DNA of 64,000 nucleotides from Prinsepia uniflora (GCA_032719365.1 CM064876.1:58399864-58463863); one strand, 5' to 3'; positions 1 through 12,063 are shown, counted from the stretch's first letter. Notes: generated by a model from the letters alone, not told the origin. A program made the numbers and translations.

Positions 1-2913
1 GAGGGAATGCAGCTAATGTGAATGTAGGTACCTGGGTGCATTTTATAGTTTAACTTGAAACAATGAAAATTCAGTTCGGTGATCAAAATGGATGTTGTTT
101 TTTATTTATTTGTTTAAGTGTTGGTTTCTCTCAATGCTTTGCAGAGTGCAGGTTGTCAATTTGATGAAAAAAATGCTAATGGTCAGTCATATGAAGATCC
201 AAGTAAGAGAAAGAGAAAAGTACTAAGTGGATTGGTTAAGGTATACTTTATCTTCGGAAGTTTTTCATCTCAAAAGTAGGGTGGAGATTAAGTTTTGTTT
301 GGTTAATTGTTCTCCTCTTTTAAATGGATTATGTCTAACATATGCCATTGAATATTTTCGGTATTTAAATGTAGGAAGGTGGTCAAAATCAACATGGTAT
401 ACGTAGGCATCTTCAATTCGAGACAGCAAAAGCCTACAAGTATACTATGCTTGGTAACAGTGAGAGTCCTTGTAGCCTGGCACATGACACTACCAATTTA
501 AGGTCACCATCAATCATAACAGACTTGAAGAGTAGAGCTTCTTCTCATTTTGATGACCGATCCTCAAGCAGTCCTCGGGCTGTTACTGGCACTTCAAAAT
601 TCCCTTCCTGCCTATATGAGCCACTTAGATCAACCCCAGTTAGTAGTGTAAAGCCTGACACCTCTGCCTCCATCCATTCTGGTTTTGGTTTACATTTGAA
701 TCACATTGCTAGACCTACATCCATGAGCTCAGATATCCTTTTAAGCAAGAACTCAACCGACTATCTGAATACACCAAGGAGGATGCTAGAGCATAATAAG
801 ACTCCAGCTGTCTTTGGGGAAATTTATTCTCAAGTGACCAGTTGTCAGCAGGCAAGTCAGGCTGTAACATTAGCTAGTTCTCTTCCTTTTCATCCTATCG
901 ATAGCATGAACCCTCCTTGTGATTCTCTGGACCTGCAACAAGTTGACCTGGAAGCAGCTCCTTGTGAGTCGGGTTTGTCTGCTTCACAAGACTCCGACAA
1001 TGTTGAGGGGTTAAACCAACTCAGACCCGAAAGGAAAAGGCGAGTACAATAATATCAGTGTATTAGCCTCTGTTTTCTTTTCACATGGCTCACCTATTTC
1101 CGTGTTTGAAATTCATTTAGGAGGAAAGCTGAATCTACAATTGTGAGCTGCAAACGATGCAACTGCAAGAGGTCAAAGTGCTTGAAACTGTAAGTGAATA
1201 GGAAGCATGCGAATAGCACCCATTTTCGTTTTGATATTGAAATGAATTGGAATTGATACATTATAAAATAGGGTAACTTAATTGTTTTTCTAGCCTTCAA
1301 TAATAGGAAAATACAAGTGAACGTTTATTCTCGCAGTTTATCTCAGCTTATTCTTCATATTTGGTAGTTATTGCGAGTGCTTTGCAGCTGGAGTTTATTG
1401 TGTGGGTTCTTGTTCATGTGAGAACTGCTATAATAAGACTGATTTTGAGGACACAGTTTTTGATGTACGTCAGAAGATTGAATCTCGTAACCCACTTGCA
1501 TTTACTCCAAAAGTTGTTGAAAATGCCTATGATTCTTCGGCCAACACTAAGGTAATCCATGTCAACGATTATATATCTTGTTCTTTTCTGTCGCTCAATT
1601 GGAAGCATTTTTGAGCATGAGAACTCTCCATAGGAAGAACAGAACTCGACAACTCCATCCTCAGCTAGGCACAAGAGAGGTTGCAATTGCAAGAAGTCAA
1701 AGTGTCTGAAAAATTACTGTGAATGCTACCAGGTTTTTTTATATGCACATTTATTGCGTTCACTTCAATACAAAAGTTCACAAGACGGAAGTTGGTTAGT
1801 GTTTGATATGCTCTTGACTTATCCTGATTCGATGCATTTTTTCTTATCCCTTTTTTCCCTAGGAAAATGTTGGATGTTCTAGTGCATGTCGATGTGAGGG
1901 TTGCCAAAATGCATTTGGCACCAAGGCAGGTTAGATACATGGTTCTCTTTGCTTGCAATTATATGTCTCACTTTTTCGTGTTCTTTATAATTTATATAAT
2001 CATGTTTTATAAATGCTTCTCTAATTTTTCTACGATTATCTTATTTCATCACCAAAGAAAATGAACATACTGTTGGGCTGCAAAACAACAGAAACCTTTC
2101 AGTTTCTGTCATACGCACACGCACACGCACACGCACACGCTGCATGTATACTAAGAATGGTAACTATTATGAAACGATCATTTCACATTTACATTAAGTT
2201 GGTTTCTCTTATTTCTTCCTTCAGTCCTTTACTCATGTAGGGGCCTTTTACTTTCCCATGTTGCTACTTTTACAGATTCAGTAAATAATGGAGCTGAAGG
2301 TCGGGAAATTCACTCTGCTGATAAGCTGGATACTGCGGAGGGAGCTATTGATTGCATCAAGGCTTCAAGAATTAATCGTTTCTCACCAACATTTCAAGGA
2401 CTTTCTGATGTAACCCATCTTACACCGATGTCTTCAGCTTCATCATGTATAAGAATCTCTGCAAAGTTTCCACAAGCCCGGTTTCCATCAACTCAGCTTC
2501 AGCAATCAGGTACTGGCAGCTTATGAGTTAATTCCCTCGTCGTTGTTACCCATCAATTAACCGAAGGCAAGGGAACTTATGAGTTTAGTTCTGATGGTGC
2601 AGGTGCAGGTTGTGACAGAACTGACGAAGATACACCTGAGATACTCAAGGAAACTTCAAAACCTGCCAAGGTATTAAAGAGCAGCTCACCAAACCAGAAA
2701 CGCGTCTCACCTCCCCAATCCCAAACCTGGTTAAGGTCAACTTCTCCAACAGGCTTGAGAAGTGGCCGGAAATTTATTTTGCAAGCTATGCCTACTTTCC
2801 CTCCTCTTACCCCGTACAGGAATGGTAAAGAAGGCAGTAACGAAATTGGGAATGATGATGAAGCTACCAACAAGAACAATTTTGCAACACGCAAGGAGTC
2901 GAGTGAGGCATGA
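1..2913 (+). CDS. TSO1/tesmin-like CXC-domain protein (CPP family), 5'-partial
   Basis: Nuclear DNA-binding regulator of the CPP/TCX family. Relatives control cell division and floral or meristem development, partly through DREAM/MYB3R-type complexes (family knowledge). Exons I can join in frame: 145-240, 375-1039, 1121-1189, 1368-1551, 1634-1732, 1863-1929, 2276-2509 and 2603-2913, giving 574 residues to the TGA. A further exon ending near 35 is likely but weak. Two cysteine-rich CXC motifs are clear. The first is CKRCNCKRSKCLKLYCECF continuing to GSCSCENCYN; the second is GCNCKKSKCLKNYCECY continuing to CRCEGCQN. They are joined by the family's RNPLAF linker (about 1484-1505). The C-terminus carries the TSO1-type RSGRKFILQAMPTFPPLTPY segment. 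The N-terminal part is Ser-rich and unstructured. The intron after 1039 uses a GC donor. TSO1 versus TSO1-like paralogue cannot be decided because the start is outside the window. Confidence 0.9.
2113..2140 (+). repeat. ACGCAC hexanucleotide microsatellite in an intron
   Basis: Four to five copies of ACGCAC lie in the intron between exons 1863-1929 and 2276-2509 of the CXC gene. It is a simple repeat, likely polymorphic in length. Confidence 0.85.
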
Positions 2914-3256
2914 CTTGGATTTGTATCACGGTGACTGCCTCTGTGCTGCCGGCAGCTTGGTGGAGCTCCAATTCTCAGCTGTCATTGTGATTACCATTCC
3001 AAAAGTTGACATATCGGCTCGGTGGGATGTTCATATTGCAGTGCGAGGGCTAGTGTAATTTTCTGTTGCCATAAAAATTGTCCTTTAACAGTGTTGCAGG
3101 TTCTCTTGTTTCTTTTCCCTAGTAATTAGAATCTCTTGCTTTATGGATGCTCATTGTGAAAACTTGAAAGGTAGCTTTTGTAATGAAGATGTGACTTGCC
3201 CATCAATTTTATTATGTATTGTTTGCTACGAACTAGGGAAAAAAACACGCTTGTAA
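2914..3256 (+). other. 3' UTR of the CXC gene and start of the convergent intergenic spacer
   Basis: No coding potential. It follows the TGA at 2911-2913 and becomes T- and A-rich with TTTTATTATGTATTG near 3207-3222, a plausible 3'-end region. The exact poly(A) site cannot be seen. Confidence 0.5.
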
Positions 3257-3304
3257 GTCAAGTCATTTAGTGGACCAAAAAAAAAAAAAAGTCAAGTCAT
3301 TTAG
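3257..3304 (+). mobile_element. Minimal retroposed insertion: poly(A) with 14-bp target duplication
   Basis: The 14-mer GTCAAGTCATTTAG occurs at 3257-3270 and again, identically, at 3291-3304. Between them is only TGGACC plus fourteen A residues. Direct repeats of this length flanking an oligo(A) tail are the hallmark of LINE-machinery retroposition. Here almost all of the inserted body is missing, as in an extreme 5' truncation. Confidence 0.65.
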
Positions 3305-3705
3305 AGCTTCTACCATTCACTCATGGTCCTTTGTTTGAATCGCCTCACCCTTAAAATCGCTTAGATAAGGAATAGTATGAGCTAGGGAGAGAGAAAATGA
3401 GTAGAAGTTGTCCACTAACTAATAATAATATCGCATTAATAATGAATTACCAAAACAAAATACATCTAAAAATAGATAACTAACTACATGCTCTCCAAAT
3501 GGAATACAAAAGGCACACCCAAAACTTTATTTGTAGGAAAGAAAGAACACAAAATGGAATCAGAAAGGTTAATTTAGCTATACCAAATACTCTCCATGCC
3601 CCCATTCTGTATACCTCCTACTTGTACATACATGCGCGTATCTCACTCATTATTGTTAGCTGCTATTACTACTCCCTCGCTAGCTCCAAGTAGAAACTTT
3701 CAGAT
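3305..3705. other. Intergenic spacer between two convergent genes
   Basis: No gene seen. It contains the probable 3' UTR of the thioesterase gene (which reads leftward and stops at 3706) and short AT-rich stretches. Confidence 0.5.
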
Positions 3706-6619
3706 TCACGAGCGGTAACCCTCAAGTCCCAGCCTCGCAGAAAGCCAACTGGAGACCTCATTCATCTCTTTAGGGATAGTGTAATGACCAAGCCTGCACA
3801 TTCGAATCAAATCTACTTAGACACTGCTGAAATTTCATCCATTAAGTTTGGCCGCTAAGGAAGTGCAAGAAAATATATAAAACTAGATAAGCTTGCTGAT
3901 AGAAATGTTACTTTACCCGTCAATGGGTTTGAATGTAAGGTACCGAAATCCTGCTGAAGTCAAGGATTGAACTGATTTCTCTCCATATTTGTAGGGGACT
4001 ACATCATCACCTACAATAGCACAGAAGGAGAAGATGGTCAGAGTGGTTGCACTTCTATCTGCGTCAGAGATTGATTATGATAAACTAGTCCTAAAAATGG
4101 CAAATTTAGGCAATAACAGCACGTTTTTTACAACAAGATTTCACATTCTTGGCTGAAGCTCCAAATACACTATAACCCTCCATTGATTGCTGATCAAGCG
4201 ATTTAGAAACCTTTCAAATAAATGCAAAATGAAATATTGGAATAGAAGCTATACATATAGAGACATACAGTTTCCATGACATTGCAAAATGGGTAATGAT
4301 GCAGCACGCCTTGCAGCCTCATGTGACCCTTCCATTTTGTTCCTTAAGCTCCTGCACGAACCCTCTAACTGTCAAACATGGAAGTCTTCTAAGATTGATG
4401 CTCAGGCATTAAATTTTATTCTCTACTATCCTTATGATTTCATTCTTATTTACATTTTGAGAATCTAGCACAGGTTTGAAGACGAACTGACTGATAGAAA
4501 TGGGTTAGCTTAAGAAGGCAATATTCGAAGTGATACCTTGCTCCGGGAAGCCATCCACTTAGTCCAACAACTGCCTTCAGATTGAGAGGGTATGGGTGGC
4601 CATTGCCATATCTACCTGCGGCAAAACAAGTTGCAGAATAAAGGGCCATTGCAGCACCCATGCTAAAGCCTCCAATACCAACTTTAACTGCCACAAGAAA
4701 ACATGAAATGCTATTCAAACTTTCAGAAATGAAAGCAATCAACAATACACTTAATATGCTAAACTTAAGTTGGCAAATATGAAACAGTGTTAGACTTAAC
4801 CCTCAAGACTGATACGATATGGAAGAAAAAGAATCTTAAGAAAAGTTAAACATTTTAGAGTTATATAGCTTTGAAAGTACCATCAGCTGGCTCAGTTGAC
4901 AACAAGTTTGCAATATGTGCTGCTGAAGCATCTAAACTCTCCCAATCATCTGGACCTTCGTCTGATAGCTCTCCCACTTCAAACCCTGATAAAGAATCAC
5001 ATAATTCAGAAGGTTATTATCGACATCAAGTCATCACAAGACCTTGGCTTTCTTTTGAAGAAATGAATTTTTCTTTTCCTAAAGCTTTTATTCATCTAAC
5101 CAAAATATAATCTTACATGCAGTGCAAGGAAATCCACCGAGTATAGCCACAGGACGGGTAGGTGCAGTTGGGCAAATCCACTTAATCTGTGTCATAGTTG
5201 TATATCACAAAGTTAACAAGGATTCAACAAAGTAGAAACATGAGCATCTGTGAATGGAAATAAAAATTCTTGAGCTTAATAATATTTGGAGACAGGCATA
5301 TGCTTACATTTGGAAGAGGAAGAGATTCCAAGAGTTGAGATGCACTGCAGCCACAAGAACCAGAACATGAGACATATTAGTCTTAGATCATGCAATACTT
5401 AGGAATTTGACGAAAACTCTAACTTGTAATGCATATTTGTAACCAAAACTGCATTTCTAGTTCCCCACTAGGAGAACAAAGGAAACTAGTGGTCCCCCAG
5501 TCATGACTATGGCATATATTTCCAAATCAAGGCTTCCCAAATGAAGCTTAGCATCTATCAGACTAGAAATGAAAGGGACAAACAATCATATTTTATATTA
5601 CAAATGGTGGCGCTGCTCTATCGAATTTATTCGAATGTATAAGAGAAAGCCGCTCAACTGGAGTTCCCCTTACTATACAAAAGGGGCCGGGGCACTAAGA
5701 AAGAGAAAAACTCACTGAAAAGATGCTCAGCTGAGTATGGACTCCCCCTCCTTTTCAAATTATAGAGAATAGAGTCGACTAAGCAGTTGACATTCCTGAA
5801 CACGTATCCTTTGTTGCATATAGAACCAAAAAATCTATCCTTGTCGTACATGAGATTTACTTAATACCAAAGGAAAGGAAAATTACATCAACTGTTGATG
5901 TAAACACCAATATAGGCAAATTAAAAAAATTTTGAGCTCTCGCTAAACTGTCTCAAGATAAAGTTCATGTGAAAACAGAATTTTAAACTTAACTACAAGT
6001 TTGAAGACTGTTATTGCCCACAGTTGAGTATGAAACATGCATACTAGCATATTTCAAGCTTCTCTCATGGACTAAAATATTAGTGGCGCAAGGTTTCTTC
6101 TCTAATTAGATTGAGTTACTACAAGAGATAGAGTAGGTGAACAACAACGTGAGATACATGTCACTCACAAAACGAGCAAAGGAATATGAAAAAGGGAAAG
6201 AGCAGCAATACCTTGAACCATTATCCCCAAGTCCATGTAGCCAGACTATTGTGGCTTGATGCTTTCCTTTGGGTCTCACCACATGCGTCCTACCGAATTC
6301 AAGTGTTCTTTTAGCAGTTCTGCTACCTGAATTTTGTTCAAACATACAGTAGATACTCAGCAACTATACAAGTTTATGCTGAAAATCTCCTTTCATTTTC
6401 AATCATAGCGATCAATAATAAGAACAAAGAACTTATAAAGGAAACAAGAATAAGAGAATCGGAAAATTAAGTTGCCTAATTGAATGAAATAGAGTAAAAA
6501 ACTGCCACTCTCATAGTATCTATCTGGCTAGACTTGAAGAACAAATTGAGAGAACGAAAGGTGGCGTTATGGCAGGCAAGAAACAAACCAGAAGACATGT
6601 TAGAATGGGCATAGCTCAT
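3706..6619 (-). CDS. Acyl-protein thioesterase (alpha/beta hydrolase, APT/carboxylesterase type)
   Basis: Predicted to hydrolyse S-acyl (palmitoyl) thioesters on proteins, or related lysolipid esters; cytosolic or membrane-associated. Nine exons join in frame with GT-AG introns: 6589-6619, 6212-6326, 5308-5344, 5117-5186, 4881-4985, 4537-4687, 4269-4351, 3917-4010 and 3706-3793. They give 257 aa, the usual length for plant members. Landmarks in order: RTHVVRPKGKHQATIVWLHG with GLGDNGS (oxyanion region); KWICPTAPT; FEVGELSDEGPDD; the nucleophile elbow GGFSMG; LSGWLPG; the acidic residue in DDVVPYKYG; and the catalytic His in LGHYTIPKE. So Ser-Asp-His are all present. The start ATG at 6617-6619 opens the first exon (MSYAHSNMSSG) and lies about 95 nt downstream of a TATA box. 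It is convergent with the CXC gene. Confidence in the family is high; the substrate is not shown by sequence. Confidence 0.93.
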
Positions 6620-6713
6620 CTTTGAGTTTTCAGGTAAGGGTGCTAGACAGCCCACCTATTGCAATGAGTTAGAAGAAGGTACTGCGATGTTGAAAACCCA
6701 GAATGACAATTTG

Positions 6714-6721
6714 TATTTATA
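6714..6721 (-). promoter_or_regulatory. Candidate TATA box of the thioesterase gene
   Basis: Read on the - strand this is TATAAATA, 95-102 nt upstream of the inferred start codon at 6619. The spacing suits a plant core promoter with a 60-70 nt leader. No other TATA-like element lies nearer. Confidence 0.55.
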
Positions 6722-7544
6722 GGCAAATGGGATGTGAGAAAATGGAATAAACACGTGTGAATATGCATCACAAATGAATGAGAAGTGTGCACAACAGCTA
6801 AACACTGGGCCAAAAACAGCCTAGAAACTCAAAAGGAGAAAGAAAGCATCAATGAAAAGGACAAAGCACAATAGCAGAGAGAATCCAACCCAGATTACAG
6901 CACATCCATCCATCCCTCCCTCTCTCCCTCACAGCTCTTGCAACATAGACACACAGAGCGGGAAAGAGAAAGAGGGGAATCTATGCTTGCGGGCGGTGGC
7001 CAGAAAAAAAAAAAAGCAAACCCAACAGCAACAACAAAAACTGAGAAAGAATATTACTGAAAACAAGAAAGAATAATCCAAGTTTGCAAAAATATATTTT
7101 TTCAATCATTAGTTAATGAATTTTGCATGATTGATGGATACCCATTAGCAAGGAGTAACGCTAGCTTCTTGTATTCAATTTCTTTTTTGGGTTCCATTCT
7201 ACTGCCCAATTTCTTCTTTTTTATGATAATTAAACAAGGAAAGAAGGAAGAAATTGAAGCACGGCAGGTGCGGTCTGAGTCTGATAGAAAACTGAGAACT
7301 GGGTTCCAGCATCCAGTCTCTATCTCTCACTGTAATGTAAAGCTTAAAATTCTAATTGTATATACACATACTGATACCAAGACATATATAATATACCTTA
7401 ATATACAACTTATACTTCCAAAAAGATTTTTGCATAGATCACCAACCTGGATTTAGAGGCAACGGGAAAAAGTCTGTCAACTTTTTTACCTCTTGCATCT
7501 CTTTTCTCAACTGTCTTGCTTGCCAGTTGCCACCACAAAAACCC
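6722..7544. other. Upstream flank of the thioesterase gene, no gene
   Basis: No coding region supported. It contains a pyrimidine-rich CATCCATCCCTCCC stretch near 6904-6930 and A-rich runs near 7003-7075. It is probably promoter-proximal sequence of the leftward gene. Confidence 0.5.
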
Positions 7545-8995
7545 CAACTTTTTTTCTTCTTCGTGAACATGCATTTTATTAATTAAACGCGAATAAAAAT
7601 ATCAACATTCTTAGCGAGAAAGTTAAACAATTAAGTTGGCTCAAAATCGGCCCAAACATGGTACCCACTCTTACTCTTAAAATAGTTAGCAACAGTATGT
7701 GCCACCATGTTACACGCCCGAGGAGCAAATTGGAAAGTAATCGACAGGAAAAACTCACAAAGTATATAAATATCATGAAAGATATTAGTAAGAGTACCAT
7801 CATTACCCTTCTTACATACCAACTGAATCAACTGTTGTGAGTCGGATTCCATAATCACAGTAGTATGGCCAGTCGCCACACATGCCTCCAAACCTGAACG
7901 AACAACCAAAACTTCCGCTTGAAGAGCCGACGACGATGCGAGCATACCAGCACCCCCGGTCCCTTCGAAGGAGTCTAGCCATGATCGTAGAACCCAGCTG
8001 TAAGCCCCCCTATGCATGCCTTTAGACCAAACTCCATCACAATTGAGTTTGAGGACTCCGGGGCTGGGTCGCTGCCAACCTTGGACCTGCACGCTCTGGC
8101 AATGCCCCGCTGTTTCACTCATAACCACCTCACCAACCACGGTCCCCCCATTTTTTTGCCTTAGAGAACTCGGACATCTGTCGAAAAAACATATCTAGAG
8201 CTGTGGCAGGAGACTATAAAGTATTCTTAAAGCACTGTTCATTACGTGTTTTTCAAATCCGCCAACAACCAAAGACAATCTTCTGGAAAATATTCCCTGC
8301 ATCCTTTTTACTACCATATTTGACTTCTAGAGTGTGTCACCAGTCACGAAATGAAAGGCCCTGGAAGATATCAGTTACTAGCTGGAGTGGTCCTCCATAC
8401 CAGAAAGTTTGAGCAAACTGAAAAGTGAAAAAGAGGTGGGACTCTGACTCCTCCTCATCCCCACACAACGGGCACACCGTCTCCACATTTACCCGTCGAC
8501 GGGCCAAATTCCGACGGGTAGCAATATATCCACGACAACAAGTCCAAATAAAGTGCTTGATTTTGTGTGGCACGTTCAAGCTCCAAATGTGTTTCCAGAT
8601 TCGTTGTTGCCCACTGACCGTACTAGTCTCCCCTCTACCTCTTCCAAACAACTCACCATTACGACATAGCTCCGTAGCCAATAAATACCCAGAGTGAATA
8701 TTATATCGACCATTCATGGAGAAGTGCCAAACATAACGGTCAGAACACCCATACTTACTCAACGGAATAGAGCAAATGACATTGGTGTCCTCCTTATCAA
8801 ACAAACTCTCTACTAGGCTAGACAACCATGTATGACTAATAGGGCAAATCAACTCTTTAACCAAATATGGAAGGTTTGGATTAAGGGATTTTACCTTGAA
8901 GGGCCCGCCAACTGGAAGCCATGGGTCCAACCGAGTGTGAATTAGGGATCTATCCCCTACATGCCAACGAAGGCCCGACTTCAAGATACACAACC
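7545..8995 (-). mobile_element. LINE (non-LTR retrotransposon) 3' part: zf-RVT and RNase H, degenerate
   Basis: Read on the - strand, 8337-8993 encodes the region after reverse transcriptase, including WHVGDRSLI and DPWLP. It then runs into the zf-RVT zinc-binding segment KIKHFIWTCCRGYIATRRNL followed by CPLCGDEEESESHLFF. Next, 7631-8140 encodes an RNase H-like domain (LKLNCDGVW, ALQAEVLVVRSGLEA, MESDSQQLI, CNMVAHTVANY). A frame change separates the two blocks, so the element is dead. An A-rich stretch near 7548-7560 may be the remains of the 3' tail. The upstream RT part lies beyond an inserted LTR at 12064-12482. Confidence 0.85.
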
Positions 8996-11900
8996 TGTAA
9001 CAACCCGTCCCGAGAATCGGGATTCCTAGAGTGATTAAGGTGTGATTAGTGAGGGTAATTAAGGGTTAGGTGGTCCCGAGGGGTCCGGGAACCTAGAATG
9101 ACGATTTTGCCCCTGGGTCGGGCAGAAATGTTGACTTTTATTTCGGGTGGTCAATTGGGGATTGACCAGTGACCAGGACGTAGTTTAGGACGTCACGAAT
9201 CCTTAGGCAGGTGGCACGCCCGATTCCGACATCCGAGGAGGAAGTTGTGATGTTCGGAAGGTTGAGGGCTTAACCGTAATTTGGGTAAAGTAGGGGGAAT
9301 AGTTGACTTTTTGTACGGACGAGTTTTGGTACGTTGACCTAGGATGGTTAGATAGATCTCGTCGTCCTGAGTTCGAAGACAGGCGGCACGTATGCATCGA
9401 ACTTACGATGAGTGAGATACGGGTCTAGAACGTTAGTGGCGAAACCGTAAAATGAGTTAAAAAGAAGGGTAAATTGGTCTTTCTGCACATTGGGATTTGT
9501 GCAGAAAGAAAGAAATGGACGGTTGAGATTGGGCCATGTGGGAGTGCTTGGATGGGGGATGGTGACACATGGCAGGTGTGTAGGGGATTCTGGTGGAATC
9601 CTGTACGTGCGCGGTCCTAATTAATTGGGGTGCACCTGTGTGTGCCCGTGTGTTTGTTCTTCGACACAGACAGAAACAGAGGGTGAGGCATTGGGAGAGA
9701 GTGATCGATTTTGTGCAAGGGGGAGTGAGGAGTGGTTTGTGAGAGTGACAGAGAGGAGTGTATGAGCTGGTGGTCGTGAATTGGTGGAGGAATCGTGCAC
9801 GGCGGCACGGTGGAGGTGCGGAAAAATTTTGGGGAAACAGGGAGGCCGTGAGACTGTGGTGGTGGCTACGCCGTGAGGTGGCTCAATCCAAGGTAGGGGG
9901 AGCTGTAGGAGGTTGCAGGGGACCCAACGAACACCGTGGCACGCGGCGGTGCGCACGGCGGAGCTGCAATTGAAAGGTGAGGTTTCCTGCTCTGTTTTCC
10001 CGTGAAATTTCAGTTCGAAAGTCGTGAGTCTAGGCTTAGTGTCGATGGGATTGAAGGTCAGGGTTATGTTCAGGGAGGTCCTAGGTGTCGACTGGGATGG
10101 TCGCCGTGACGGGGGGTGTTCACGGCGGAGCTCGGTCGAAGTGGAGTCTCTGTTCCTCTGTATAGCCGTAAACTTCAAACGGTGAGTCGACGAGTTTGGA
10201 GGTGAGTCGAAGGTAATGGAGGTGTGGTCTAGGTTCAGTGAAGTCCTAGGATGAGTTTGGTGTAACCACCGTGAAAGGAGGTGAGCTGGGTGGCTGGATC
10301 ATGAAGCAGGGGAGTTTGGGGCTGTCTGGTTTTGAGTTCAGTCGACGGGCTAGGGACGGTGTCGAGGTGAACGGAGTTGGGGAATGGATTCGTGGTGTCT
10401 GGACGAAGCTGCTGGTGAAAGAAGGGACTGAAATGGTGGCCGGACGGTGGAGAATGCTTCTCGCCGGTCCAAGCCACGGCGGTCGGTTCAGCACAGTACG
10501 GGAGGTTGACGATGGTACTGTAGCTGGCGCGTGAGGGCCACGCGCAGCCACTTTGGGCGGCGCGTGGGGGCGCGTGCGGCAGCGGTTGGGAAAGTGATCA
10601 ACTTGACTTTTGGTCTAGGAGTTGTGGTGAGTTCAATGGAGTTGGTTTCGGGTCAATCGGAAGTCTTTTGAGTGTAGTTCCGCGAGGGTAAATGTTTAGG
10701 GTCCCGGGTTTTAAGTCTTTGGTCCGGGGAATTTTAAGGAAATTAGGTAGTTGTGTCGTAGACGTATTAGTAACGTATTTGACGGTGTTTGACAGGATCG
10801 GGATTTCCCGAGGAAGCCGAGGAACGGGCTGGACGTTCGGGACGCGAGTAGGGCTCAGTACTGTGAGTGGACCCTTTTCTTAAACTCGATCATGCATAAC
10901 TGTTTTTATATACGTTTTTGATGGTTTTACTTAAGACACTATGTTTATTGCATAGGTTATGATGATTTTACGTGATTATACGTGATTGAGATATTTGCAC
11001 GTTTTTCGAGACGTTTTCGGGATTTTGCACGTTTTTCGAGAAAAAGCGGGTTTTCAGATTTTGATGTTATAATTCAGAAATTCAACCTAAAAACGTTTTC
11101 TGATAATGATAAATGGGTTATGAAATATGATTTGTGATTACATGTGGTTTTGGTATGAAAATGGATATTTTTCCGGATTTGGGTTCGGAATGACGGTTCT
11201 GAATGCCGGAAGGGCTTCGGACCAGTGATTTCGGATTCGGGTTTGGATGAGGATTTGGAAAATGGTTTTAAAATGGTTTTGGATTGGATTTGCTGGATCT
11301 GGATATTGGGTTTAAAGACCCGGATATATGTGACGGGGGACCGGCCGGATTGGGTTTAAAGACCCGGATTGAGTTTAAAGACTCGGGAGTTTAAAGACTC
11401 GGATATATTGATTTTCCCCCGTAGGCCTTGAGTTTAAAGACTCGGGAGTTTAAAGACTCGGATATTATTAAGGCCTGGATTGAGTTTAAAGACTCGGGAG
11501 TTTAAAGACTCGGATAGGTCCAGCAGGTTCGATCGGGAAATGAGGATTTGATACGGTTTCTGATACCCATGCTATGGTTTCTTATGATATTTTATAGTGT
11601 TTTTGTTTCTTATGATGTTTTATAATGATTATTTTATAACTGTGTTCATAACTGTTGGTTATGCATGTGGTTTCAAAACGGAGGGTTAAACTCGGTTTTC
11701 TTGTAAAATGGTTTTTGAACTTTTTGTACTTTCTGGTCCACTCACACTTTTGTTTTAAATTGCCCTCCAGGTTGTGGAGCTAGCGCGGGGTCTTAACGTC
11801 GAGGCAGTGTCCGAGGCATAGAAGTGACGTGAGGGATCCTAGAAGAGTTTAAAGGCTTCTGTGTGCGTGTACTTTATCAGTTGTTATTTTTCTTGTAATT

Positions 11901-12058
11901 TAGTGCTATGCTCTGTAAACGATAAGGTTGGGATATTTTGTTTAATTACTCCTGCGTCTGACTGAGTTGCGGAGTGTTACTTGGGTGTTGAGTCGGGGAG
12001 TTAGACGGGAGCGGGATTTACCTCGGGTTTCGGGGTGAAACCGGGGTGGGTCCTGACA
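8996..12058 (+). mobile_element. Solo LTR of LARD/Gypsy-type element inserted in the LINE
   Basis: Begins TGTAACAACCCGTCCC and ends GGTGGGTCCTGACA, with TG...CA termini. It is flanked by the 5-bp target duplication CAACC (8991-8995 and 12059-12063). The LINE reading frame resumes across it, which proves insertion. The ends match the LTRs of the two LARD elements and the solo LTR further right, and the body carries the same landmarks: W-box TTGACTT motifs near the 5' end, a GC hairpin at 10527-10545, CTGTGAGTGGAC at 10861 and its inverse at 11736. No internal region and no second LTR are present. Small ORFs on both strands here (for example in 9617-10551) are not supported as genes. Confidence 0.9.
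11308..11511 (+). repeat. Hairpin array in the solo LTR (GGGT/ACCC and GAGT/ACTC units)
   Basis: Eight 14-bp units are visible: two GGGTTTAAAGACCC and six GAGTTTAAAGACTC. In both, the outer four bases are perfect reverse complements (GGGT with ACCC, GAGT with ACTC) around the same core. So the arm changed on both sides at once. Confidence 0.85.
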
Positions 12059-12063
12059 CAACC

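Noticed and set aside
7631..8993. RNase H and zinc-binding ORFs as host genes
   Set aside because: Domain order and degeneracy show a LINE remnant.
9617..10551. Several overlapping ORFs of 60-185 codons on both strands
   Set aside because: They lie wholly inside the solo LTR, are GC-driven, overlap each other and contain no domain. The LTR boundaries are fixed by a target duplication.
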